Positions 22,845 to 35,766 of a stretch of DNA of 64,000 nucleotides are shown here, piece by piece. The notes beneath the pieces are model-generated. The model saw nothing but the letters and a program-made list of their open reading frames with translations. It searched no databases and was not told the DNA's origin. Positions within the stretch are counted from its first letter, which is position 1. Every line of letters begins with the position of its first letter. Position numbers and translations under genes: made by a program. This DNA comes from Crocodylus rhombifer (Eukaryota; Chordata; Crocodylia; Crocodylidae), in NCBI GenBank assembly GCA_038503035.1, contig JAVSML010000027.1:2187860-2251859 (forward strand), given 5' to 3'.

Positions 22845-23925
22845 TGTGGACTGGCAGAGTCCATGGTCAGGTGGGTTGGGAACTGGATAAGGTGTTGAAC
22901 CCAGACAGTGTTAGTGGATGGGTCTGTATCATCTTGGTGGGAGGTGGCCAGTGGTGTCCTGCAGAGTTCAGTTCTTGGCCCCATACTGTTCAACACCTTT
23001 ATCAACAATTTACATGAGGATATGGAAAGCATGCTGGCCACATTTATGGACAATACTAAGTTATGAGGAAAAGTAGTTATGCTAGGGGATAGGATGTAGA
23101 TCCAAGCAGACTTGGACAAGCTGGAAAGGTGGGTAGAGTGGAACTGGATGCAGTTCAATAAGGATAAATGTAGAGTGCTTCTTCTGGGGAGAAGTAGCTA
23201 ACAAAATGAATAAAGGTGGGGAGAAGATGTTTTGGCTAGCACAATGTCTGAAAGGGACCTCAGGGTTATGGTCAATCATAGGATGAACACGAGCCACCAG
23301 TACAATGCTGTAGTCAACAGAGCTAATAGCATACTGGGATGCATTAGCTGATGTGTTACAAGGAGGTGATACTTCCTCTCTACTTGGCCTTGGTGAGACC
23401 CCAGCTGGAGTACTGTGTCCAGTTCTGGGTGCAGCACTTTGAAAAAGTTGTGGAGAATCTTGAAAGGGTCCAGAAAAGGGCTTCAAGAATGATTAAGGTC
23501 CTGGAGGACAAACCTTATGAGGAAAGAGTAGGGATCTGGGACTGTTCAGCCTGGGAAAGAGAGACTGAAGGGCAACTTGGTAGCCGTCTATAAGTACTTA
23601 AGGGGTGAATATCAGGAGATGGGAGAAAAAAATGTTCACCAGGGTACCCCAGGGGAGGACAAGGAGCAATGGCCATAAACTGTTAGAGTATGGTTTCAGG
23701 TTGGATGTAAGGAAGAACTTCTTTATGGTACAGGTGACCAGAATCTGGAATAGACTTCTCAAGGAGGTGGTGCAGTCCCTAACCTTGGAAGTTTTCTAGA
23801 GGAGACTAGACAGACACCTTGCTTGGATCATTTGATCACAGCAGGATTCCTGCCCAGAGCAGGGGGGTTTGACTCAATCCTTCAAGGTCCCTTCTAGCTG
23901 TTAATTTCTATGCTTTTTATGTGTC
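22845..23925 (+). pseudogene. CR1 LINE fragment, RT C-terminus to 3' UTR
   Basis: The plus-strand translation contains 'SVLGPILFNTFINNLHED', then 'ATFMDNTKL', a decayed FADDTKL catalytic box. Later come 'LALVRPQLEYCVQFW', 'ERVQKRASRMIKVLED' (23351-23593) and 'LDVRKNFFMVQVTRIWNR' (23605-23799). This is the normal order for the end of CR1 ORF2. The tail 'tcaaggtcccttctagctg' marks the 3' UTR. Frameshifts and stops disable it. The 5' truncation lies near 22845. Confidence 0.85.
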
Positions 23926-24445
23926 CAGGACTGCATCACTTTGAGCCAGGTTGGAGCAGCCATGGGTGGTAGGGGACCTGTGGGGTCAGCCTGTTCCTCA
24001 CCCAGCTCCATAATCATGGAGCTGAGCAGGGAATGGGCTCCCCAGCCTGGTCCCCACCCAACTCCAGGATGCCATGGAGCTGGGTGGGGAAGAGGCTCTC
24101 CAGCCCCTGCCAGCAGGGAGTTCCCAGCGCCAAGGCAACTGTGGGGCCAGTGTTGGGAGATCCTTATCTTCCAGTGCCAGCATGGGGCTTGGGATCAGAT
24201 ATAATGATCTCCCAGCACTGGCCCTGCAACTGGTGTGTTCAAATTTGCCCCTCACATCCATGTGCTCAGGGGGAACAGGGTGTGACAGTAAGGAGAGAGG
24301 GAAGGGGTTGCAGAAAGATGAAGCTAGGGGGAGGAAGAGGGCAAAGGGGCTATCTGACCCCCCTCCTAGATTTATTTTCCCTGTTGTAGCAGTGGGAGGG
24401 GGACAAACTCAAGGCAGACTTCCAATAATTAGATGCTATACCTGG

Positions 24446-25464
24446 TGTGACAGGGTACATGAAGCACCCTGCCATAGACAGAATAAGAAAGAATCAAAAG
24501 AGAAAAACTTACCCCGAGGAGCAGGAGGAGCTGCAGCAAATCCAGAGACACCAAACTCCATGCTCAAAAGAGCCGGGGGAGTCAGCTGGGGCTGCAGCAG
24601 ATAAAAGGCTGCCATGGCAAACCTAGCTGCTGGGGTTCAAACCTGAGAAGAGGAAAGCAGCATGGGAAGAGAGCAAGGAATGAAAAACAGAGAGAGAAAC
24701 CATGCCAGAGAGCTAAGGAGGGACAGGCAGGTCAGACGGGCAGCAAATAGGGACCTGCCACGATGGACCCAGCTGGGGATAAGGAGATTTTAGGGATGCC
24801 GAGAGAGCATCCTGAGGTCAGAGGAAGAAAGGAAACAGAGAAGAGAAGAGGAGAGGATAAGAAAGCAGGCAAGGGGAGGAGATAGATCAAGGAACCAAAG
24901 TGAAAGCTCCAGCCTTGCAACTTACCTGACAAGACACAGTGGGGAATTGGAGCCAACAGAAAGGCTTGAATGACCGGTGAGTCCAATACGGTGAGGGGGG
25001 GGGAGTGAAAAGAACCACTCTGGGAACCTAGGGGAAGAAGACAACATAGGTGAAGTTACTTCCCGGGGAGGGGAGGAAGAAGAGAGAGAGGGTCCCAGTC
25101 ACAGGAGGGTGACGGGGGAACCAGAAGAAAGAGAGACAGCTGTCTTGGGTCCTGTGCTGGGAAGAATGGGGCAAGCAGCCACTTAGATAAGGGCCCTAGC
25201 TGAAGGTCCTTCAAACAAGAATATAGATATCTATCTCAGAGGCAATCAACAATGCCTGGAACAACAGGTGTGGTGAGGGCAGGGTATGGGGATGGTGGAT
25301 CCCTGCAAAAAACCGCTGACACCTTGAGTCAATAGCCGTTCTCAGTTGTCTCCCAGAAGTGTCTAAAAGTATCTCCCGTAACACTGAAGGCGTGGCAAGT
25401 GATCTATATCAACGAGACACTACTTTTCCAGCTGGGAAGTTACATGACTCTGGGCAGCGTGACA
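24446..25464 (+). repeat. LTR-like GA-rich repeat (TGTGACAGGG start)
   Basis: It begins TGTGACAGGGTACATG and contains 'gataaaaggctgcc' near 24600, which could serve as a TATA element. It runs through about 700 bp of purine-rich sequence and ends tentatively at GCGTGACA, giving TG...CA ends. The flanks do not show an obvious duplication. It is similar in layout to 22146, 37827 and 62561. Confidence 0.35.
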
Positions 25465-26590
25465 ATCCCCTTACCCCTGGAAAATTATGACAAATTTATG
25501 AATTTCCTTATATAGAATATGATTATTGGAGGGCCATCTTATTAATCAGGGTCATCTTATATTTGAGTAAATGTGGTATCTTAGAACTTTGAGGAAAAAA
25601 GTTTGCTAAATTGAACTGAGTTAGCAAATCATGAACTCCCATTCCTATGTAGAAATAGTTTACATTTCTAGGAAGTCACCAAATGTTTTTTGATGCATTT
25701 CAGTGCAGAGGTGTATAGGTACATTATTTTATTCATAGCATTCACAGGGTTTTTTCATATATTGTTTTAATACAAATTTGCCATTATATATATGTGCTTC
25801 TACACATTCAGTTTTCCTGTGCCTTTTGAAACATTTAGAAGATTTTTTTTTTTTAATTTCAGTTGATATCAAAACATGCCCTTGCTATCTTATGTTTTGC
25901 TATCTTATGTGTTTGGTATCATTCATTACCATGGATCTGGGTTTTCCATTTCTTGTGGAAGAATGCAGAAAAACATGGATTTTTCCCCATTGAAGTAGGA
26001 AACTGTGGGGTTCCCTTTCAGGGCTGGCTGGCTGGGTATGGCTGGGGGGGCAGGGGAGGGGTACTGGCAGGGCTGGGGGGTGCTTTGGCTTGGGAGTGAG
26101 GGACAATGGCATGGACAGAGGCATGTCACAAGCCTATCAGGGCTGCTAAGTACCACAAAGCAGAAGAAAGGACACTCTCAGCTGGACTTGTGTCCTGTTG
26201 AGTACAGGGGGCAGGGAGAGCTCTGATTTTCCATGATTAAAAAAACCAAAATCAAATGCCAAAATATATAGGTATTTAGAATTTAATTATAATGATTGAG
26301 GCACCGGTAGGCTTCCAAACTGCTTCAAAATTGTAAATATATCAATTAAACATTGTGTTAAAATTATATTTGTATATATAGTGGCATTTATTTTAATAAT
26401 GGAAAAATGCAGATTTTGGATTTTTTAATCAGAGAAAACCAGGATCCCTGATCATTACCAGGTTGCTGTAATGACCTAAATTCTTTGACAATGACTATTG
26501 TCAAAGTACCAAAAGAACCAATTATTCTTTAAATTTTAGCTACTTGGAAAAATACTATATTGATCAGTTAATTTTTTTAACACAAAATAT
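25465..26590. other. Non-coding DNA with a TIR-like end and a G-rich tract
   Basis: Positions 25530-25580 read, on the minus strand, TACCACATTTACTCAAATA then TAAGATGACCC, the same terminal motif as the element at 3353. A G-rich segment occupies about 26030-26100. No gene was recognised. Confidence 0.4.
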
Positions 26591-26597
26591 GGCAAAT

Positions 26598-26900
26598 ATG
26601 GATGTGTCTACACATGGCCTTATGGCAATACTATTACTGCACCATGCATTAGTACAGGGACAGGCATTTATTCCAGGAACAGGGCCACTTACCGAGTTTT
26701 GGCAAGCTGTTGAGGGCCGCATGGGTAGCCCTGTCCCTTGACAGGTGCCCTGCCCTCTGGTCATCATCTTGTGACCAGAAGTCCTTTCCCCTAATCCCTG
26801 ACCTTTGCCTCCTGAAGTCCCTCCCCTTGGCCCCAGAAATACTCCTTTCAGCAAGGGGTTTTGCCATCTTGAACCAGAAAAATACCAAATTATATCCTAA
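26598..26900. mobile_element. Partial MITE-like sequence
   Basis: It begins GGATGTGTCTACACATGG, the shared MITE terminal motif, followed by a GC-richer interior. The opposite end was not found, so it is probably truncated. Confidence 0.35.
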
Positions 26901-27027
26901 AAAGCAAACTTCTACAGCATTCATTAATTTCATTAAAAAAAAATGTTTGTCCTGTTTTACATGTGTTTGTGTAATGTACATAGAAGTGCTTGCATAATAG
27001 CTTAAAATGAAGTCTTACTCTTGTATA

Positions 27028-27170
27028 TTGTGGGGGTACGTATAGGTTTGTGAGGGGCTGTGGGTATGTGAATATGTTAGGTGTGGGTGGCTATGGGGCT
27101 TGTGGGGAGAGGGCCATGGGGGGGGGGAGGGTGGCTGGGGTGTATGAGGGGATGTGGGGGTCTGCATGTA
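27028..27170 (+). repeat. G-rich GT/GGG tract
   Basis: Repeated GGG, GGGG and one 10-G run separated by short spacers on the plus strand. The pattern could form G-quadruplexes; function is unknown. Confidence 0.5.
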
Positions 27171-27359
27171 TGGTACTTTTCAGCAGCTACCAACTGCCTG
27201 TCAAGAGCCTGCCACCTTCCCAGCCAGGGGAAGGGACAGGTGTCAATCAAGGGGTCCCCTAAGGGCAAGGTTGGCTCAAGGAGTAGCCCTCTAGTGTACC
27301 CTGCCTGGAGATCTTGCCTGTGTAACTCTTCCAAGAGGTTGGAACTCATGTAGGTTCCA

Positions 27360-28305
27360 ACTTCTGACCTATTTTTCCAACAGTAAGAATTTCAAAGAAA
27401 TGCTTGCTGGTAAAAATTAATGTCCATCCATGGCCTATGTCTTACATGCACTGTTAATAATATGCAATATTCTAAATGATTCTGTAGCACTGCATAATTG
27501 TGCGAGGGCATCTCCTTTTTAAATTACAGGATAGTTTATCAGTCACAATTAGACTTTACTATATAGGCATGATTTCTTTGTGGAAATTTAAAATACACAA
27601 GGCCATAGCCCATACAGGTCAAAAACAAAAGGTTTTTATGCAGTTTGTTTCCCTGCAGTCAGACAATACCTGTTTTTCATTTCCCAACTCAGCAGAGTTG
27701 TCACTGACAGGAGCATTGCCTGTTAACTAACTGTTTTAAGGGAAATAGCATCAGGTTTCTATTTTACAAGGCTGAAAACCTTTTGAAAAGAAACTTGAAA
27801 TGTTTTTCTTACTGTGGAGCCATTTAATGCAGTCTTTCTTTTGTATGCTCTGATTATTAGGATTATTTAAGGAAATAGAATCACGGGGATTGTGGTGTTA
27901 GAATTAATGTGGTACCCCTGCATAAACTAGCCCTTGATTTTTTTTTTTTTTTTTGTGCCGCCATATAAGTCTTTTACATTTGATAGTATAAGACACAATC
28001 AGCATTAAACTACACTGCTAACTGTAGGAATTATCATGTGTTTTTGTTTCACATGAAAAGTTCTATGATTTCACGGCTATAGCAGAGTCACAGTATGATG
28101 TCTTTTGCAGGTCTATCCTTCTCCAATATTATTTTCAGTAGCTTGTGAATATGATACTTTGGAAGGGGGAGTCATGGATGAAAGGATTACATGGGGATTA
28201 GGACAAAGGCTTCAAATAAGCAGTGACTGTCCAGTGGTCAAACAATGTTTTACACAGATCACCGCAAAATGATGGGTTTAAAAATCATGGATTTCTTAAA
28301 GAAAT
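27360..28305. other. Non-coding DNA
   Basis: AT-rich, with a run of about 17 T near 27938-27954. No feature was recognised. Confidence 0.5.
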
Positions 28306-28309
28306 CCTT

Positions 28310-28515
28310 AGAAGCTATGTGACACAGTGGAAAAAGGACTGCACAGAAAGTCAGGAAAAATGGGTTATGTTCTTTGAGTACTTCCTTGCAGAAGACCATG
28401 GAGAATTTACTTAGCCTGTGTGTGACTCAGTTTCCCCGTGTCAATTCTCTAGGTAAAGATGTTTTGAGATTCTTGCATGATGTGGTAAGGATTACTAATA
28501 TTACCTTTGTACTAT
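28310..28515 (+). mobile_element. MIR/CORE-SINE relic
   Basis: The motifs 'tgtgacacagtggaaaaagg', 'aagtcaggaaaaatgggtt', 'acttagcctgtgtgtgactc' and 'agtttccccgtgtcaatt' follow the order of a MIR-type SINE core. The ORFs across it are incidental. Confidence 0.5.
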
Positions 28516-29520
28516 TTAAAACCAAAGCAGTCTTTGAGGGACTTCATTCAGAGCTCTATATTTGGAGATTCATAAGGTATTCTGGGGAATGCATAATAGC
28601 AAGAAACTTACCTCTAGATTTTACATAGGGTAGACTGTTTCAAATATTTTCCTGTGCATACCATGAACACCAGCTATGAACATATGCTACACTTAGGCAG
28701 CTGTCAAGCTTTGATTGTATTTATTAATTCCATTCCAACTATAATATTGGACTACTGAGTGGGATGTATAAATTGTCGCTATTTCAGACATTGTTATGGG
28801 CAGAAATTTTCCAACAGAAGAAGAGAAAAAAGAAACTTTCCAATGAGCTGGAGGCTTATTTCATAGTTTCCTTAAAATAGTAGGTTTTATCTCAATGAAA
28901 CTTGTTTTATATTTGAGAATTATCTGGAATAGCAGAAATATATGCAAGAATTTTCAGGCAAATAAAAATTAGAGAACCTATATATTGCACAGCTGACATC
29001 AATTGGAATTCTAAATTCAGGAAGAAGAGTTAAATATTTCTCCTCCAGAGACTTCAGAATAAATTAGAGAAAGCTTATAATTGATCAAAACTGAGTAAAA
29101 AAAGCAATATCCAGGGATGCAACAGTTATCTTTTCTTTGTTTTAAAAAATCTTGTCAATGTATTACTGTTATCTGTCTACAAGATTGAAATCCTCTGTTA
29201 GCTTAAAAAGTAGCAGTAAAAATCATGTAAACTTTCTCCATGAGGTACCTACTCTAGTTTATTTCAGCTATAACAAAGGGAAATTTGGGGTATCAGAAAT
29301 GATTAGGTTTTCAGATATGCTTCTTGCCTGATCTTTCTATTGTCTTCCAGCCATGATGCTAATAAGTGGTGCTGCTGTTAGAATGGTGGTTCTACAGTGT
29401 AACATTTTCAGAAGTGCCTACGTGACTCAGGAATCATTCTCCTTTTCAAAAGTAATTTATGCACTTAGGAACTTCCGCCTTCTTAATTATTCGATGGGAC
29501 TTCAGGCATGGACAAAAAGA
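28516..29520. other. AT-rich non-coding DNA
   Basis: No repeat ends, genes or RNA structures were recognised. Confidence 0.45.
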
Positions 29521-30090
29521 CATTTAGGGAGCGTCCGGATGAACACGCACTTGTGGTTTGCAGTGCTGCAAACTGCATGTGCCATACTTTCACACATTTG
29601 CTGTGCTGCTAATTTGTAGCATGTGGGGTTTTTCTGACTCCAGGATCTCCTGGTGTAAAAAAACCCCAGCCCGTGTCAGATAAAAGTGGGGTGGCGCACG
29701 TGGCGGCAGCATGTGCCAACTGAAACTGGAGCCTGTCCAGCCAGAGCCATGCTCCGGCTGTCAGCCAGGCTCCACGTGCCTGGATCACCACAGTAGCTGC
29801 TCCAGCCCTATGTAGTGGAATGCCTCCCATGAACTAAGTTAAATCAGCACAGCCATTTTTTGCCTGATCTAAACTCCCCACATGTATGTACATTTTGGCA
29901 TTTAGATTGACCTAACCCTAGTTAGTTCAGTCTAACTGTGGGGGTATAGCTGTGCTACATGTTCAAATTAAAGATGGAAGGAAGCCAGCTATTTTTAAAG
30001 CATGATAGTTAATTTGCCCATGTAGCAGGTTTAAATTAATTGAGCAATTAACTAGGTAACTGTATACATGTAATGTGCAGAGGGGGCCTA
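29521..30090. repeat. MITE-like or GC-richer repeat segment
   Basis: It contains 'gcagtgctgcaaactgcatg' and related short self-complementary strings, and a GC-rich core around 29640-29820. It reads like the interior of a non-autonomous DNA element, but I could not define paired ends. Confidence 0.3.
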
Positions 30091-33000
30091 AATGTAACAC
30101 CTGCATTTACCTCATAGAGTGTGCATTGGCTGATCCTGGTAATTTAACCCTGTTTTTATTCAGGGGTATGCTGCTCCACTTTAACTGTCACTTACTGCAG
30201 GAAAGGAGTGTGTCCATGAAACCAGTTACAGTGGATTTCAGCCACACTGTGTTCCCCTTTATTATTCTAATTCTTTTTCTGCCTGTGATTTTTAGGTTTC
30301 TATGTGTCCTTGAAAATGGGACTGATGCCTATGCCATGCAGGCACTTTTAGAAATGTTATCTATAACTTGGGTACATTTGCAGAAGCTGTACTGGGATCA
30401 CCAACTTGCATTCATGTGTCATTTAAGAACCATCTGTGATGGTAACAACTCTCAGGCAGTACTTAGCTAGGCCCTATCAGTTTCCTAGAAGTGGAAAGCT
30501 CCTTTTTCTATTACAAGTACCCTGAGCCGTCCAGCACCTCAATGCATGTATAGTAGCTTACTAACAAGGATTTCTGTAAATAAAGCAACAGGCATACCAT
30601 CAAATTGGATATAATTCTTCTTCACCACCTCCTTTATCTTTCTTCCTGAGCAAGCCAGAGATGATTACAACTATGTCTCAGGAAATAAGCCTAGCAGAGC
30701 CTAAAGTTGAGTGAATTCACAAAGCATCCTATGGGGGTGAATGAGGCATTAGAATATAAATAGAAAGTACAGCATCAGTTCTAAACAAATGCTTCCAAGG
30801 TCTTTGTGTGCACTGACAGCTTTAGATATTCAATAGAAATGAATTTCACTCTAGATACCATGAACCTTGTAGCTTGTGGTGGCAGTGTTGCTTTTCTATA
30901 CTTATCTTTTTTTTTTTTTACCTCCTGAAGTGAAAACAGTGCCTAACATACATACTTCTGCTCTGCATGAATGTAAATGTCCACAGAGGTTAACAGTGAC
31001 CTGTAACAGATTTTTATAAAGTATTTTATAATATATTTGTATAGCTGGATCAGTTTGAGAAATAAAAAAAATCCAAATTTAATTTCTACTCCTCCCCAGT
31101 CTCATAAACACAGACATATGAGATTTTCAGTTTTTACCCAACCATTTGGGGAAGTTATAACTAACTGAAATTTAAATATTTTATCTGTTAATTTATTCTA
31201 GGAAATGTTACAAGATTCATAGCTTCGTTTTAGGTGAATATCAAGATGTTCAACTGTTTTTTTTCCAGTTTAACCTTAGCTTTTAGAACCAGTTTCAATA
31301 AAACAAAAATTGAACCATGTCACATTTTGAATTATGAAACGTTTAATTTTTCTGTCTACTAATTTTCATTTTCACACTTCCCTACTGCGCTGTTTAGGAG
31401 GGAAACAGGAGTAGCAAAATGTAGCCAAAGAAGTATTTGTACCTCAGATGGAAGTACTAGTAACAAATCCCAACAGGGATTTTGATTTCACAGATCTAAG
31501 TGAGCAAGATAAAAGTTTATGAAAGCTTCTAAATTCCAAAGGGATTCTCTTATCCACTGATCATCACTTTTTGTTCTCCCTCCAGTGCCTGATCCCCAAG
31601 GTCTGTGAGGCTTTCTCTGACTTCTCCTTTTAATTGTATAACTAAACTTCAGTCCTTGATGTGGCAGTTATGATGGTGGCTTCCACACTTGTATAAGATG
31701 TAATAAACTCATGAGATGACTTTTAAAGAAAACGTTTTAATTTATGCTGATTTGATTATGGTTAAGTGCAACAGCACCATCAGGTAAGAGAATTCTGCTT
31801 CTTTCTAGTTCCAGTTTTGGTCCCCTTCCCTTCAGGACTTTGCTGCAGTGTGCTATGTTACAGCAACAATAGAACTGAAACTCAAAACTTCTGATGGTAA
31901 ATTCTTTCCCTCTCTCCCTAATTCTTCTCTAAAACCCATCCATCATTCTTGCTCTCTTCCCCCCCACTCCCACTTAATTTACATCCTTGAATCTGCTTTA
32001 AGTTTTGATTACCTAGACTGACATCAAGTGAGTCCAGTTATATATTCTTATTCCCCTTTATGAGTTAAATCCTGCATCTATTCTATCCCCATCCAACTGA
32101 ACTCTTCCTATATGATGTAAGTTTATAGTATTGAGGTCTTAGCAGTTCTTGGCAGTCTCTGCAAAGCTAGGCAATATTTTCAGATTTCTTCTCATGTGAA
32201 GCCTCCCCCTTTCAAAAAGCCCTGAATTAATTTATGTCCCTGTAACCCTGGGGAAACCCCAGAGGCACACGCTTTGAAAACAAAAATCTGCCTGGCAGAG
32301 GTTGCTTTCTGGGTTATATTTTGTTGGACATCAGCAGAAACAAGAATGAACCTATATGGAGTTTTGGGGGCTAGAGGGGGGAGGAGATCCCTTTTAGATA
32401 AGAGGATCTTCCTTACCCATAAAAAGATATCTATAAGAACTGGAAAAAAACGTAGATTCATCAATGGACTGAGGTTCTGGCTTGATCCTCTATTTTTGAA
32501 CTGGCTCACCCAAGCCTAATTATAAGCTGTGATCTAGAGCTGTCGCTATTTGCCAGATATTTCAGCCTTGATGAACAAGCCCCTGTAGGCTTACTTGGGA
32601 AAGCTTACAAACAAGGAAATTCACTGCTGTTCACCCGCTGGGCTTAGGACAAAAAAGCAAGTATGAAAGCTGCCAATATTTCTATATTTGCTTGTTTCAT
32701 TTGAGTGGGACCAGTGCAATGACACAGAAAAAGACTCAGTGAGCTCAGAGCAAAAATAACACACTTGAAGTGCTTAATGGGTTTCTTCTAAGAGAATTCT
32801 CCAATGGCTTTAATAGAGTTGGGTGAACTAGTTGTAGCAAAAACTTTAGCCTTAGCCTTTTTCAGCTTACAGATTGCTTTGCTAATAGAGTTTGAATTTT
32901 GTGAATCTGTTAGCTGTAACTTTTCAGGCACTTCTTTAAGAATACTGTTGACAATGTGTATTTCGTATTCATCACTGCCACTATCTGATTGCCTGCTTTC

Positions 33001-34750
33001 CTCACATGATATTATTTTTGTTCTGCAAATGGATGAGTGTAACTGTAATAAAGAGGGAAAAATGAAATCATGTTGTGGGGATAGTTGGAGGACTTCATGA
33101 TGTTTGGAGCCATGAAGGAAAAAATTAGAACATTTTAAACCTTATGCTTTCAAAATCTCTTGAATAAGGTCTTGTCTGTGAAATCACTGTTAAAGGTAGA
33201 GATCAGACTTAAACGCATTTTCTTTTTCTAATCACACAAAATAATTATGTGTGTTGTGTGCATTTATGGTTTCAGTCATGAAGCTTGATTTCATGTCTTT
33301 GCCTTTATTATTGACATTGCTTTTTCCTTATGCTTTAGTTAAAGGGTTTAGAATTAGGACTTAGGCCACAGGTTTAAGGATCACCTTGGCCTTAACTCTA
33401 CTGAACAGAATGGATGGAGAAGTAATCTGATACAGATGTGGGACAGGTTAATTTTCTCTTGGAGCAAGAGAGGAAACCAGGCACAGAATGATATCCATTC
33501 CTATGGAATAGAAATAAAATTATGAAAATGATGGAATATAATTCCATTGCTACTTTCTTGTCCTTTCAGTTTGCCTAGGGGTATGGTCAGCAGTGCAACA
33601 GAGGTGAAAGTAAACCAGTAATGAGGAAAAATATATTGCTTAAATGTCAAAATATCCACCTTTTCCTGAATATCAAAGATTCCTCGCTCCAAATTTATTT
33701 TAAACTGAAGCTGTGGGAGATTATTGTAGATTCTTTGGCACTGGCAGCCTTATAACTAAGATATATTTTCTCCTGTCAAATAAATCAATAAAATATACAG
33801 TACTTAATCCTTAAATGTTTCATTATTAGAGTCACTTTCTGATCCCTCTGGATTAACGCATTGTGAAATAAAACACTCTATCTTACATGCATAAATTAAA
33901 TGTTTTGCAACTTATAGTAATGAGTTAGAGGTGGCTCCCATAACTTTATAAATTGGTTGGTGTGTGTGTTATCAATGAAAATTGTCCCATTCATTGGCCT
34001 GAACTCCTCAGCTGGATAAAATCCCTGTTGATTTCATTGGCAGATCTTCTCGAATAAGGGCTATAGGATCTAACCCTTGATTATTTTTGCTCCTTTCTAG
34101 CTTCATATAATATAATACATTAATGGGTTTCCCATCAGTTTTCTTGATTCTTCGCACTGCACAGTTGCTTTCCAATGTTGCTGAACAGAGGAAACACACA
34201 GTACAAGACAATCACGTTAATTGCTTTCTGTTTCCTGAAAAGTCACACAGAAATTGTTCCTCTTATACAAGGGAACAGTAGACCCCAGACATATGTTTTA
34301 GGGGAGAGCAGAGGGAGGAAGTTAACATGCTATGTTGTCAAGTTTAATGGCAAAGATCTGTGAAACAATTTAGAAGCAATTTGCATTAATAAATATGTGC
34401 ATGCTTGAAATTAAAATGAAGTATATAAGTGGAAGTGAGGAAGAGGACTGCAGAAGTTCACCGAACTCAAATGTCTTTGTAGCTAGCTGACCCCTTTCAA
34501 ATGCTTTAGTTTTGAAACATTTGAAACAAGGAAGAGAAAAGGACTAAAGGTAGCCCAACTTTGCTTCACATATGTGCAGTCACACCTCTGACTGTAGTGT
34601 AGACATGGCCAGAGACATGCATCATATTTTAGAGATGTTGAGTTTCACTGCTCCCTCCTGAGTGCTATAAGCTGGCTATTTATTTTCAACTTCTGAGATG
34701 CATGCATACAGACAGGAACACGGTGAAGACCTTTGCTAACCAGATTTCTC
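30091..34750. other. Long non-coding stretch without recognised features
   Basis: About 4.6 kb of AT-rich sequence. It has a T run near 30908, short ORFs with no motifs, and a MITE right-end-like string ('gtagtgtagacatggcc') near 34595-34612. No exon with conserved protein content was recognised. Confidence 0.5.
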
Positions 34751-34934
34751 CTTTTTTATACCATATTTTAGAAAGAGGGATGTATGATGGGGTCCACAAC
34801 CCCTGGCACACATGCCAGAGCATGGCATGAGAAGGGATTTTGCTTGGCATGCGCACCTCAGGGCAGATGTGTGTGGCGGGGGGGGAATGAAACTGCGTTG
34901 CCACAACAAGGATCGGGCCCCTTGCAGCTCCCCC

Positions 34935-35198
34935 ACCATCCACCCTGAGATGCATGTGAACCTGCCGCCAGCAAGGAGCCATGCTGGGGCTCCACAGACC
35001 TTGGTGCAGTTGCTTGTAGCTTCCCCGCTGTCTGCTGTGAGCAGCCTGGGCTCTGTGGCAGGTAGCAGGGGCCTGCCCAGAGCCTAAGCTGGCTGTGGCA
35101 GGCAGCCAGGAAGCTGCAAACAGCTGCACCAAAGTCTGTGGAGCCCTGGCATGGCTCGTTGCTGGTGGTAGGTCCATGTGCACCTTGGGTCAGATGGC
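34935..35198. repeat. Long inverted repeat (90-bp arms)
   Basis: Positions 34935-35024 and 35109-35198 are reverse complements at roughly 80 percent identity by eye. The 84-bp loop contains a further inverted pair around 'gggctctgtggcagg' and 'ggcctgcccagagcc'. A separate direct repeat, 'gccacaacaag', occurs just outside both arms (34898 and 35222). A transcript would fold into a long hairpin. The ORFs through it are incidental. Confidence 0.6.
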
Positions 35199-35766
35199 AG
35201 GGAAGAAGCCAAGGCTGCACTGCCACAACAAGAGTTAAACCCCTTGCATCTTCCCTGCTGTCTCTTCTTGGCACACCAACATCTTACACGTCAAGGTTGG
35301 GCTGTTCTTGGCGCTGCCCAAAATCATTTCCAACTTCCGCACTATGAAAATGAAGATACAGTCTTTGTGAGGTAAAGGACTGTTATTGAAAGGATACATT
35401 CATTCAGTTTCTTGAGGTAACAATTGAGGTAATAATTGCCTGGGAAATTCAGCCCAGGTGCATTTAAATGGAAAGTTAGAAACCTTTGGCAAGCCTTTTG
35501 GTGAGCACAGGGCAAGCTTGAAGTTTTTACTCTGAAAGTGTCGCACATCATACCTGAGAGAAGCAGTTCACTGAACTGAAAATGTAAAAACTGATGCTTA
35601 TTAGAAAGACGTTTCATTTTTATCTGTCCTTGTGACTGTAATTGGTAATGAAAGCATCTTACAACCCATCTCTCATTCTTTTCCTTCTTCTTTTGGCCCA
35701 ATACCTTCTCTAAGGCACACTATGTAAATGATGGATTTTTATTAACATGTACTCATGTTAGTTTTA

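Noticed and set aside
24074..24604. 176-codon plus-strand ORF
   Set aside because: Runs through GC-rich sequence and into the GA-rich LTR-like repeat; low-complexity composition and no domain.
18925..25580. Similar TIR-like strings at 18925 and 25580 suggesting one 6.6-kb DNA transposon
   Set aside because: The left string is short and degenerate. The interval contains several independent LINEs and LTR-like repeats. Two separate MITE fragments are simpler.
28223..28628. Two overlapping plus-strand ORFs
   Set aside because: They overlap a MIR/CORE-SINE relic and show no protein motif.
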